The notes beneath the pieces are model-generated. The model was not told where the DNA came from. It saw only the letters and a program-made list of their open reading frames with translations, and made no database searches. From the NCBI RefSeq assembly GCF_000702665.1, contig NZ_JNJA01000003.1, positions 372,001 through 436,000 on the forward strand: DNA of 64,000 nucleotides, given 5' to 3'. Origin of the DNA: Solidesulfovibrio alcoholivorans DSM 5433. Its GTDB lineage: Bacteria > Desulfobacterota > Desulfovibrionia > Desulfovibrionales > Desulfovibrionaceae. A program made the position numbers and the translations under genes. Position 1 is the stretch's first letter. Each line of letters opens with the position of its first letter. Positions 28,329 through 35,723 of the stretch are shown in pieces.

Positions 28329-28357
28329 CTGGTATTGGAAATGAAAATCATTGTCAA
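28329..28357 (-). promoter_or_regulatory. Promoter with Fur box for the MoxR-VWA operon
   Basis: On the minus strand TTGACA (28352-28357) and TACCAG (28329-28334) are 17 bases apart. The spacer and -35 are covered by GGAAATGAAAATCATTGTC (28337-28355 on the plus strand), which matches the 19-base Fur consensus GATAATGATAATCATTATC at 15 positions. Iron-loaded Fur bound here would block the promoter. The stretch 28189-28439 holds nothing else clear. Confidence 0.7.
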
Positions 28358-28439
28358 CTGGAAGGGCGTGGCGTCACGCGCAGCGGGAAAGGGGCATGGG
28401 GCGCAATGGCAGGGCCGCGCGGGGGCGCGCGAAAGGGCT

Positions 28440-28658
28440 TCAGGCCGACGGTGCGTCGGGCGAAAGGCAGGCATCGCCGCACACGGACAGGTAGTCGTCC
28501 ACGGCTTCCTCGAAGGCGTGTTGCAGGTCTTGCGGCGTTTCGCCGTGAAAGGTCACCACGTCGCGGATGCCGGCGATGCGGCCGTGCAGGCCGCCGTCCT
28601 CGACCTGACATTCCAGGCAGTAGCCCTTGTAGGTCGCGTAGCAGGCGTCGTTTGCCAT
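28440..28658 (-). CDS. HicB-like antitoxin
   Basis: A 72-residue HicB-type protein: YKGYCLECQVEDGGLHGRIA, then GIRDVVTFHGETPQDLQHAF and EEAVDDYLSVCGD, which is the partial RNase-H-like fold of HicB antitoxins. It lacks a clear C-terminal HTH or RHH DNA-binding domain. The ATG (28656-28658) follows GAGG. It starts 11 bases after the hicA-like gene, the toxin-first order usual for hicAB. Confidence 0.8.
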   Translation of the reverse strand: MANDACYATYKGYCLECQVEDGGLHGRIAGIRDVVTFHGETPQDLQHAFEEAVDDYLSVCGDACLSPDAPSA

Positions 28659-28669
28659 GTGTTTCGACC

Positions 28670-28978
28670 TCAGGCCGTCGCGCCGGCCCGGACGAGGAAA
28701 TCCCGGACATCGGCGGCGCAGCCTTTTCCCAGCACGTTTTCCGGATGCGGGCGGTGGAAGAAGCCCTTGACCCCGCCGAGCAGGAACCGCACCCGCGAGC
28801 CGGTTGTTTTCTGGTGATGGTGGATTTCCCGGCCGCCCAGGGCGCGAATGAGCGCCGTGACGTCGTCCCAGGCGATGTCCGCCCGGGGAGGGGTGACGAA
28901 AAGGGCCTGCCAGGTGCGCTGGCGGGCGCTGTTGAGCTTGACCGGCGGAAGCGGCGCGACGGCGTCGTTTAAGGCCAT
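28670..28978 (-). CDS. HicA-like toxin (variant family)
   Basis: A 102-residue protein. The C-terminal 60 residues match the double-stranded-RNA-binding-like HicA fold: DDVTALIRALGGREI, then GSRVRFLLGGVKGFFHRPHP and the closing VRDFLVRAGA. The canonical HicA catalytic His in GSHH is Arg here (GSRVRF), so RNase activity may use other residues. The roughly 30-residue N-terminal extension is unusual for HicA. The promoter position suggests a leaderless mRNA. Confidence 0.75.
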   Translation of the reverse strand: MALNDAVAPLPPVKLNSARQRTWQALFVTPPRADIAWDDVTALIRALGGREIHHHQKTTGSRVRFLLGGVKGFFHRPHPENVLGKGCAADVRDFLVRAGATA

Positions 28979-28984
28979 GACCGG

Positions 28985-29015
28985 AGTATAACCCGACCCG
29001 GGCGCGCGGCGTCAA
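28985..29015 (-). promoter_or_regulatory. Promoter of the hicAB-like pair (leaderless)
   Basis: TATACT (28985-28990) ends 6 bases before the A of the toxin ATG, so transcription would start at the start codon itself. A TTGACG (29010-29015) lies 19 bases upstream, slightly long spacing, and overlaps the stop codon of ispDF. Confidence 0.55.
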
Positions 29016-30244
29016 GACCCCGGGGCCGCGGAGGCGTCCTGCCCGGCCTGCCGCCAGCCCGTGACCAGGGCCACGGCCTTGATGCCTTTTTTCTCGCCGG
29101 TAAACCCCAGCCCCTCTTCGGTGGTGGCCTTGACGTTGACCTGGGATCTGTCGAGCCCGAGCAGCGCCGCGACGTTTAAGCGGATGGCCTGGGCATGGGG
29201 GCCGATGCGCGGAATCTGGCAGATGACCGTCAGGTCCACGTGGCTGATGGCAAGTCCCCGGCTTTTCGCCAAAAGCAGCGCTTCGCTCACGAACACGCCC
29301 GAGGCCATGTTGTCGAAGTCCGGGTTGCTGTCCGGGAAAAGCGCGCCGATGTCCCCACCGGCAACGCAGCCGAGGATGGCGTCGACCAGGGCGTGCAGCA
29401 GCACGTCGCCGTCGGAGTGGGCCAGCACCTCGGGCGCGCCGAGGATGGGGTAGCCACCGAGCTTCATGGGCCGGGCCGGCTGTTTGCCGGGGCGGGCGGG
29501 ATCGGCGTAGCGGTGGACGTCGTAGCCGTAGCCGACCACGGGCACGGCGACGGCGGGGCTTGCGGCGAGCAAGGCGAGGTCCTCCGGGTTGGTGATTTTG
29601 CGGTTTTCGGACGCGCCGGCCACGGTCGTCACGTCCTGGCCGAAGTGTTCGACGAGGCTCGCGTCGTCGGTGACGTCGAAATCCTCGCCGGCATGGGCGA
29701 AGGCCTGGCGCAACAGGGACAGTTCGAATCCTTGGGGGGTCTGTACCGCGGCCAGGGCGTTGCGGTCGAACGTGCGCGCGACCACGCCGCCCGACATTTC
29801 CTTGATCGTGTCCGTGACGGGCAGGACCGGGATGACGGCCTTTTTTCCCGCAAGCAGGGCGTCGATGACCCGGCCGATCAGCGGCGGATCGGCGAAGGGG
29901 CGCGCGGCGTCGTGCACGAGCACGAAGCGGCACGCGCGCGGCAGGGCGGCCAGCCCGCTCGCCACGGAGTCCTGCCGCCGCACGCCGCCCGGGGCGGTCA
30001 CGACGGCAACGCCCGGGTCCTCCCTGGCGCGAAGCGCGTCGAGCTCCGCCTGCGCGGCCGCAAGGTCGGCCGGGGGAAAGACCACGACCACGCCCGCGAC
30101 CTCGGGGCAGCGCGCGAAGGCGCGTAGCGAGCGCCAGTAGAGCGGGCGGCCGTCCAGGCGCAGAAACTGTTTTTTGACGCCGCCTGCGGCAGAGGCCAGC
30201 CGGGTGCCGGACCCGGCGGCCAGGAGCACGGTCCACACGGACAC
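29012..30244 (-). CDS. ispDF: Bifunctional IspD/IspF (MEP pathway)
   Basis: A 410-residue fusion for isoprenoid synthesis. Residues 1 to about 235 are 2-C-methyl-D-erythritol 4-phosphate cytidylyltransferase (LLAAGSGTRL, VVTAPGGVRRQDSV, VHDAARPFADP, VQTPQGFE). Residues 240-400 are MECDP synthase (GYGYDVHRY, HSDGDVLLHALVDAILG, DIGALFPDSNP, ATTEEGLGFTG). The intermediate enzyme IspE is not here. The GTG at 30244 is preceded by AAAGGAATTCCC. The fusion is common in delta- and alpha-proteobacteria. Confidence 0.94.
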   Translation of the reverse strand: MSVWTVLLAAGSGTRLASAAGGVKKQFLRLDGRPLYWRSLRAFARCPEVAGVVVVFPPADLAAAQAELDALRAREDPGVAVVTAPGGVRRQDSVASGLAALPRACRFVLVHDAARPFADPPLIGRVIDALLAGKKAVIPVLPVTDTIKEMSGGVVARTFDRNALAAVQTPQGFELSLLRQAFAHAGEDFDVTDDASLVEHFGQDVTTVAGASENRKITNPEDLALLAASPAVAVPVVGYGYDVHRYADPARPGKQPARPMKLGGYPILGAPEVLAHSDGDVLLHALVDAILGCVAGGDIGALFPDSNPDFDNMASGVFVSEALLLAKSRGLAISHVDLTVICQIPRIGPHAQAIRLNVAALLGLDRSQVNVKATTEEGLGFTGEKKGIKAVALVTGWRQAGQDASAAPGS

Positions 30245-30275
30245 GGGAATTCCTTTGGGTTGGCGGTGAAAAAAG

Positions 30276-30643
30276 GGGGAGCCGGCCGATAAGCCGGGTT
30301 TTGTTCCCCGGAAGATCCGGGGCGGTCGTCATTCCTCTAGGACCGCGATTACTCGCGGCCTCAAGCAACCTACCCGAGGGCACGGCCGGGCCAGCCTTGA
30401 CGCCCTCCTATTTGGTTTTGCTCCGAACGGGGCTTGCCGAGCTTGCCGCGTCGCCGCGACAACTGGTGGGCTCTTACCCCACCGTTTCACCCTTACCCGC
30501 GCGGGGTTCGCGCGGGCGGTTTGCTTTCTGTGGCGCTCTCCCGGGATCGCTCCCGCTGGGGGTTACCCAGCGTCCCGCCCTATGGAGCCCGGACTTTCCT
30601 CCCCGGGCCTTGCGGCCCGCGGCGACGACCTGTCCGACTCCCC
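30276..30643 (-). ncRNA. rnpB: RNase P RNA (bacterial type A)
   Basis: Read on the minus strand it shows the universal blocks: GAGGAAAGTCCGGGCTCC near the 5' side (CR-I), GGGTGAAACGGTGGGGTAAG in the middle, and AGAGGAATGACGACC with ACAAAACCCGGCTTA at the 3' end. The ends are set by helix P1: GGGGAGTCGG (30643-30634) pairs with CCGGCTCCCC (30285-30276) with one G-U pair. About 368 nt, a normal length. A T-run follows directly (30274-30269). It processes the 5' ends of tRNA precursors. Confidence 0.95.
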
Positions 30644-30649
30644 GCAATC

Positions 30650-30678
30650 CCCATAAGGCCCTTCGCCCGCTTCGTCAA
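30650..30678 (-). promoter_or_regulatory. Promoter of rnpB
   Basis: TTGACG (30673-30678) and TATGGG (30650-30655) on the minus strand are 17 bases apart, and the predicted RNA 5' end at 30643 lies 7 bases after the -10 box, in agreement with the P1 helix. Confidence 0.8.
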
Positions 30679-30780
30679 AGGGCGGCAAGGGGATGGCCGC
30701 CTGCGCTTGTGTCCGGGCGTAGCCGATGCTAGTGTCCATCCTGGGGAAATTGGGGCGCGCATGGGAGAGGAGGACCGGGC

Positions 30781-31188
30781 ATGCGGGTAGTGGTGTTATG
30801 CCTGTCGGCGTTGTTGGCCATGGCGGCTTCGGCCCTGGCCACGGACTGGAAGTTTCTGGCCGCCCATGCGGACAAGTCGGTGAGCCTGTATTACGACCCC
30901 CATTCCGTGCGGGTGCGGGGGGATTTCGTCCAGGTCCGGATCAAGCGCGTTTTTTCCGAACAGGAAGGCCGGGAACTGGCCGAGGACCACAATGCGCCGG
31001 AACCCGTGGCCTATGCCGTGGAGCAGGTGACCCTCGATTGCGAGAACAAGCGGATCGCGCGGCGCGCCGGGGTCTGGATCGGCGTCAGCGGCAAGGCCCT
31101 GGACCGCGATGCGCCGGCCTCGGGACTACCCTGGCGGCCCATGCGCCGCGGGGGCCTCGGCCGGGCGCTGTGCGAGGAGCTCAATTGA
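30781..31188 (+). CDS. Small exported protein (surface-adhesin E-like)
   Basis: A 135-residue protein with a signal peptide (MRVVVLCLSALLAMAASALA). The mature part has the pattern DWKFLAAHADKSVSLYYDPH followed by VQVRIKRVF and a conserved Cys pair (LDCEN ... ALCEEL), as in small periplasmic proteins of the adhesin-E type. Function unknown. The ATG follows GGAGAGGAGG. It begins 30 bases before the DUF547 gene and probably shares its transcript. Confidence 0.7.
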   Translation: MRVVVLCLSALLAMAASALATDWKFLAAHADKSVSLYYDPHSVRVRGDFVQVRIKRVFSEQEGRELAEDHNAPEPVAYAVEQVTLDCENKRIARRAGVWIGVSGKALDRDAPASGLPWRPMRRGGLGRALCEELN

Positions 31189-31217
31189 CGCCGCCCGGGG
31201 CGGAAGGGAAACGGCCC

Positions 31218-31961
31218 ATGGCCGGGAGGATCGTCGCCGCGCTGTGCGCGCTGGCGTTTTTTTTCACGGCGGCCGCAAGCCGCGCCGCCGACCGCGACGC
31301 CCCCTACGCCGCGCTGCTCGCCGCCCATGTCGCGGACGGCGTGGTGGATTACGCGGGACTTAAAAAAGACGAAGCTACACTCGACAACTACCTTGCCGCC
31401 CTGGCCGCCGTGGACCCGGCCGCCCTGTCCGGCCCGGAGCGCTTCGCCTACTATATCAACGTCTACAACGCCTGGACGCTCAAGCTCATCCTCGAACATT
31501 ACCCCGGCATCCGCTCCATCAAGGACGCGGGGAACCTTTTCCGCTCGCCCTGGCAGCGCGCGTTCGTGCGCCTGCGTGCGGGCACGGTCAGCCTCGACGA
31601 CGTGGAGCATGGCATCCTGCGGCCGCAGTTCCACGACCCCCGCGTGCATTTCGCGGTCAACTGCGCCTCCAAGAGCTGCCCGCCGCTGGCCGGCGCGCCC
31701 TATGCGGGCGCGACCCTGGACGCCGCCCTGGACGCGGCCGCACGCGCTTGCATCAACAACCCGGCCAACACCTTTTTTAAGGACGGCACGCTCCACGTCA
31801 GCCGCATTTTCGACTGGTACGGCGAGGACTTCGGCGGCCCCGAGGGCGTGTGGCGCTTCATCCGGCGCTACGCCGCTCCGCCCCTGGCCGCGGCCATGGA
31901 CGCGGCCGGACGGCACGAGCTGGCCTATACGCCCTACGACTGGTCGCTCAACGGGCGGTGA
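31218..31961 (+). CDS. DUF547 domain exported protein
   Basis: A 247-residue protein with a signal peptide (to about SRAADRDAP) and a full DUF547 domain: YAALLAAHVADGVVDYAGL, FAYYINVYNAWTLKLIL, DDVEHGILRPQFHDPRVHFA, VNCASKSCPPLAGAPY and IFDWYGEDFGG. The conserved Cys and His residues suggest a papain-like/transglutaminase-related fold, but no activity is established. The ATG at 31218 follows GGAAGGG. It ends 4 bases before the fused glycosyltransferase gene. Confidence 0.88.
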   Translation: MAGRIVAALCALAFFFTAAASRAADRDAPYAALLAAHVADGVVDYAGLKKDEATLDNYLAALAAVDPAALSGPERFAYYINVYNAWTLKLILEHYPGIRSIKDAGNLFRSPWQRAFVRLRAGTVSLDDVEHGILRPQFHDPRVHFAVNCASKSCPPLAGAPYAGATLDAALDAAARACINNPANTFFKDGTLHVSRIFDWYGEDFGGPEGVWRFIRRYAAPPLAAAMDAAGRHELAYTPYDWSLNGR

Positions 31962-31965
31962 CGCC

Positions 31966-34035
31966 ATGCCGTCGTCCCGTTGCGAAGCCGCGCGCGCCGC
32001 GTCCGACGCTGGCGGGGGAAGCCGCCGCGCGCCATGGCGCGCCGTTTTGAAATTCCCGCATCCGCTGCTCGCGCTTGCCGCCTGTCTGCTCGCCCTGGCC
32101 CTGTGCGGGGCGTTTGCGGCCGGGCGCGGCGTGTACGCGGCCTGCTTCGCCGCGTCCTTCGCCGCCCTGGCGTTTGCCGTGCGGCGGTTCCCGGACGGCG
32201 GGCGGGGCAGGACGACCGTCATGCTCCTCGGCCTGGGGCTTGCGCTACGCCTGCTGTTTCTGTGCGCGTGGCCGGCCGATTCCGACGTCAACCGCTACAT
32301 CGTCGAAGGGGCGCTGCAACGGCGCGGCGGCAACCCCTACCTGCTCGCCCCGGGTGATGCGCGCACGGCGGCGCTTTTGTCCGAACCGGCGCGGCAGGCC
32401 CTGCCCGGGGTCAACCACAAGGAGCTTGCGGCCGCGTATCCGCCCCTGGCCGAGCTCTATTGCCGCCTCGTGGCGTCTGTTTCGCCCACGCCCCTGGGAT
32501 TTAGGGCGGCGGCGGCCCTGGCCGACCTGCTCGGCTGCGCGGCCCTTGCCATGGTCCTTTCCCGGCGCGCCGCGCCGGCGGCGCTGCTGCTTCTTGCCGT
32601 GGCCAACCCGTTGTCCCTGGTCATGGGCGCGGGGGAAGGCCACCTCGATGCGCTCATGATCCCGCTCGTTTCCCTGGCGCTTTGGGCCTTCGGCTCCCGG
32701 CGCGACGGTTTCGGATTCGCCTTGCTCGGCGCGGCGGGCATGGTCAAATACCCGGCACTTGCGCTCGCGCCCTTTTTCATGCGCGGCGGCAATGCGAAAA
32801 AAGCCCTCTGGGCCGCCGCGCCGCTTGGCGCATTTGTCTTTTTCGCCGGCGCGGGGACAGGGCTTTTCGCCTCCCTGGCCGCCTTTGCCCGCTTCAATGC
32901 CCATGGCGGGCCGCTTGCGGCCCTGCTCTGGCCGCTTTTCGGCCCGGCCGCGCCGGTTGCCGCCATGAGCATCGGCGCGGCCGCGCTGGCGCTCTTGTGG
33001 CTCGCCGTCCAGGACGTCCGGCGCGGCCCGGCCGCGGCCTGCTGCGTCGCCCTGGCCTGCCTGCCCACGGTCTATCCCTGGTATTTGCTACCCCTGGTCC
33101 CGCTTTGGGCGCTGCGCCCGACGTGGGCGCTGTGGTGGCTCTTTGCCGCCCAGGGACTGGTGACCACGCCCGGCTGGCTGCGCCCGGCAGGGCTCGGCGG
33201 CGAGGGCGCGGCGCTCGCCGCCGTCTGGCTGCCCTGGCTCGGCCTGGTCCTGGCCGGAGCCGTGCGCCCGCTGATGCTCGTGCGGGGCAGGGCGTTCGCT
33301 CCAGCGCCGCGCCTGGCCGTGGTGGTGCCGGCCCGGGACGAGGCCGCGCGCCTGGGCGCATGCCTTGGCTCCCTGGCCGCGCCCCTGGCCGCCGGGGAGA
33401 TTGCGGAAGTGGTCGTGGCCGACGGCGGCTCGCGCGATGCGACCGTGGACGTTGCCCGCGCGCACGGGGCGCGGGTGATGGTCGCGGCCGGCGGCCGGGG
33501 CGGGCAGATCGCGGCGGGGGTCGCCGCTTGCGCGAGCGAGGCGGTGCTGGTGCTCCATGCCGATTGCCGCATGGACGCCCACGTGCCGCGCCGGGTGCTC
33601 GGGGCGCTTTCGCGCACGCCGCAAGTGGCCGGAGGCGCGGTCGGCATGCGCTTTGCCGGCGGCGGGACCAGGCTTTCGCTCGTTTCCGGCCTCAACACCT
33701 TTCGCGCGCGGTTTTTCGGAATCAGCTTCGGCGATCAGGGACAATTCTTCCGCCGCGAGGCCCTGGCGGCTGGCGGCGGTTTCCCGGACATGGCACTCAT
33801 GGAGGACGTGGAGCTGTCGCTAAGGCTGCGCGAAGCCGGCGAGACCGTGCTCCTTGGCGGCGGCATCGTCGTTTCGCCGCGGCGCTGGAGCGGCGAGGGC
33901 TTTTTTGCGCGCATGCTTGCCGTGCTGCGGCTTTTCACGGCCTATCTGGCCGCGCGGCGGCTGGGGCTGGCCGACGCCACGGGGCGGCGCTATTTCCTGC
34001 GCTATTACGGCCGGGAGCCTACCATACGGCGGTGA
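31966..34035 (+). CDS. Fused GT-C membrane protein and GT2 glycosyltransferase
   Basis: A 689-residue fusion. Residues 1 to about 440 are polytopic (roughly ten helices) with the GT87/ArnT-like loop WPADSDVNRYIVEGALQRRG and NPYLLAPGD. From about 445 a cytoplasmic GT2 domain follows: LAVVVPARDEAARLGACLGS, VVVADGGSRDATVDVA, GRGGQIAAGVAACASEAVLV, LHADCRM, FGDQGQFFRREAL and MEDVELSLRLREAG. The GT2 part matches the TIGR04283 (rSAM/selenodomain-associated transferase 2) pattern. The two activities in one chain suggest sequential steps on a lipid-linked glycan (inference). Confidence 0.8.
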   Translation: MPSSRCEAARAASDAGGGSRRAPWRAVLKFPHPLLALAACLLALALCGAFAAGRGVYAACFAASFAALAFAVRRFPDGGRGRTTVMLLGLGLALRLLFLCAWPADSDVNRYIVEGALQRRGGNPYLLAPGDARTAALLSEPARQALPGVNHKELAAAYPPLAELYCRLVASVSPTPLGFRAAAALADLLGCAALAMVLSRRAAPAALLLLAVANPLSLVMGAGEGHLDALMIPLVSLALWAFGSRRDGFGFALLGAAGMVKYPALALAPFFMRGGNAKKALWAAAPLGAFVFFAGAGTGLFASLAAFARFNAHGGPLAALLWPLFGPAAPVAAMSIGAAALALLWLAVQDVRRGPAAACCVALACLPTVYPWYLLPLVPLWALRPTWALWWLFAAQGLVTTPGWLRPAGLGGEGAALAAVWLPWLGLVLAGAVRPLMLVRGRAFAPAPRLAVVVPARDEAARLGACLGSLAAPLAAGEIAEVVVADGGSRDATVDVARAHGARVMVAAGGRGGQIAAGVAACASEAVLVLHADCRMDAHVPRRVLGALSRTPQVAGGAVGMRFAGGGTRLSLVSGLNTFRARFFGISFGDQGQFFRREALAAGGGFPDMALMEDVELSLRLREAGETVLLGGGIVVSPRRWSGEGFFARMLAVLRLFTAYLAARRLGLADATGRRYFLRYYGREPTIRR

Positions 34036-34543
34036 AGGCCTTGGGCGCGAGGTCCCAGGTCCGGCCGTAGACGTGGACGGTCTTCGTGGGTTCGCCCTTG
34101 GCGTCGACGAGCGTGCCGCCGGCATGGAGCCAGCCGAGGAGCCCCCCGGCCAGATTGGCCACAGGCAGGCCCTCTTTCGCCTCCTGCGCGGCCCAGACGC
34201 CGCTGCGGTAGCCGATGGTGCAATAGGCCACGGCCTTTTTGCCGGCGAAACGCCCGGGATCGGCCAGGTATTGTTTGGCGGTCACGGCCCCGGGCAGGGT
34301 GGAGACGGCGCGTTCGACCGGTTCGCGCACGTCGATGGGCAGCAGTTCGCCTTGTTGCGCCAGGGCCACGGCTTGCGCGGCAGAGATTTCCGGGGCCTGG
34401 GGGAAGTCCTTCTTGTAGCCGGCGTAGAGTTCATAAACCCGGGCCTTGCGCGCGGCGTCGTCCGCCGGCGGGCGCGAACACGCGCAAAGGCCAAGGAGCA
34501 GCAGGGCCACAAGCGGCAGCCAGGAAAGGCGTTGGTGCGGCAT
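34019..34543 (-). CDS. Rhodanese-domain lipoprotein
   Basis: A 174-residue protein with a lipoprotein signal (lipobox LGLCAC near residue 20) and one rhodanese domain: PIDVREPVERAVSTLPGAV and the catalytic-loop Cys in AYCTIGYRSG. A single active domain facing the periplasm could handle sulfane sulfur. The C-terminus (KTVHVYGRTWDLAPKAFTAV) is an extension beyond the usual domain. Its end overlaps the convergent glycosyltransferase gene by 17 bases. Confidence 0.88.
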   Translation of the reverse strand: MPHQRLSWLPLVALLLLGLCACSRPPADDAARKARVYELYAGYKKDFPQAPEISAAQAVALAQQGELLPIDVREPVERAVSTLPGAVTAKQYLADPGRFAGKKAVAYCTIGYRSGVWAAQEAKEGLPVANLAGGLLGWLHAGGTLVDAKGEPTKTVHVYGRTWDLAPKAFTAVW

Positions 34544-34634
34544 GGCGTCACTCCCCGGCCTTGCGGCCCGTTGCGGCGTTATTCCCGGAATCGGTATCCT
34601 CGCTGTGCCGTCCCCGGCGGCAGGACTCGGGCAG

Positions 34635-34724
34635 TCAGGTGCCCCCGGGACCGGCTTTGGGTCCCGTCAGGCAAAAGACCAGGAAAACGGCGGCAAGCCC
34701 CGCCAGGAGCAGCAGGAGTTCCAT
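34635..34724 (-). CDS. Possible 29-residue single-helix membrane protein
   Basis: An ATG at 34722-34724 opens a short frame whose product is almost entirely one hydrophobic helix (MELLLLLAGLAAVFLVFCL) with a short Gly/Pro tail, ending in TGA at 34637-34635. GGCGGAAAGG lies just upstream. It is too short to be certain. It fills part of the otherwise empty 34544-34840 stretch between divergent genes. Confidence 0.35.
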   Translation of the reverse strand: MELLLLLAGLAAVFLVFCLTGPKAGPGGT

Positions 34725-34840
34725 CCTTTCCGCCTACCCTATTCGGGGCCGGGAGTCGATGGGCGGCGGATGACAGGCGCAGGCAAAGGTCCTATAAGCG
34801 GCGCGAGGCTCATGCCGCAATGACATCTCCTGGAGGACCC

Positions 34841-35629
34841 ATGCGCGAGTGGAAATGGGCGATCGCCCCTGTGCTGGTCGCGGCTTTGGCCGGTCCGGCC
34901 CATGCCGACGACGATCTGGAACGGGTGCGCACCGTGTTGCGCGAACATCCCGAAATCGTTATAGAAGCCCTGCGTCAGCAAGGTCCGGCGGTGCTCGAGG
35001 TCGTCGAGGTCGCGGCCAGGAACCGCCAGAAGGAAATGGAACGGGCCCGTTTCGCCGCGGAACTGGCCAAGCCCCTCAAACCCGCCCTGGATGCCGGCCG
35101 CGCTTCGATCGGTCCCCAGGACGCGCCGGTGACCATCGTCGAATATTCGGATTTCCTGTGCCATTTCTGCGCTCAGGCCGCAGGCACCGTCAAGAAGCTC
35201 ACCCAGGACCATCCCAAGGACGTGCGCCTGGTGTTCAAGCATTTCGCTTCGGGCAAAAACGACGTCCGGGCGGCGCTCTACTTCGAAGCCATCAACCTCC
35301 AGGACCCCAAAAAGGCCTGGGCGTTCATGGACAAGGCCTTCGCGAACCAGAAGGACGTCGCGGAAAAGGGCGACGAGGCGCTTTCCGCCATGGCCAAGGA
35401 GCTCGGCGTGGACATGAACCGCCTGGCCAAGGACCTGCAGCGCAAGGACCTCGCCGATCGCATCGCGGCCGACGTCAAGGAGGCCCGGGATTTCGGCTTC
35501 AACGGCACGCCGATCTTCCTGGTCAACGGCGCGGCGGTGCGCGGCGCCGTGCCCCTCGAGGTGCTGGAGGAGTTCGTGGCCGTGGCCAAGGACCCCCAGG
35601 CCGCCGCGGCCAAAGCCAAGAAACCCTGA
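34841..35629 (+). CDS. DsbA-family thiol-disulfide protein
   Basis: A 262-residue periplasmic protein. After the signal peptide (to about PAHADDD) and a helical N-terminal extension with a DsbG/ScsC-like dimerisation look (about 24-85), a thioredoxin fold begins at VTIVEYSDFLCHFC; the active-site motif is CHFC (Cys107, Cys110). The cis-Pro loop is FNGTPIFLVNG. The fold suits oxidation or isomerisation of disulfides. The ATG at 34841 follows TGGAGGACCC. A strong hairpin separates it from the histidine kinase gene. Confidence 0.9.
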   Translation: MREWKWAIAPVLVAALAGPAHADDDLERVRTVLREHPEIVIEALRQQGPAVLEVVEVAARNRQKEMERARFAAELAKPLKPALDAGRASIGPQDAPVTIVEYSDFLCHFCAQAAGTVKKLTQDHPKDVRLVFKHFASGKNDVRAALYFEAINLQDPKKAWAFMDKAFANQKDVAEKGDEALSAMAKELGVDMNRLAKDLQRKDLADRIAADVKEARDFGFNGTPIFLVNGAAVRGAVPLEVLEEFVAVAKDPQAAAAKAKKP

Positions 35630-35688
35630 CGCGCCGACCTGCGGTTCGGCGCTTGCCATCGGGCCGCCGCAGGCCTATTTGTAGCGCA

Positions 35689-35712
35689 GGCCGGGGGGTC
35701 TCCCCCCCGGCC
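35689..35712 (+). terminator. Hairpin before the histidine-kinase gene
   Basis: GGCCGGGGGG (35689-35698) pairs with CCCCCCGGCC (35703-35712), loop TCTC. It ends just before the AGAGG of the kinase ribosome-binding site and 11 bases before the ATG. There is no T-run, so besides ending the DsbA-like transcript it could also limit kinase translation. Confidence 0.5.
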
Positions 35713-35723
35713 AGAGGCGCACC

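Noticed and set aside
30301..30732. Protein-coding frames across the RNase P RNA region
   Set aside because: The sequence matches conserved RNase P RNA blocks with a paired P1 helix and a promoter at the right distance, so these frames are fortuitous.
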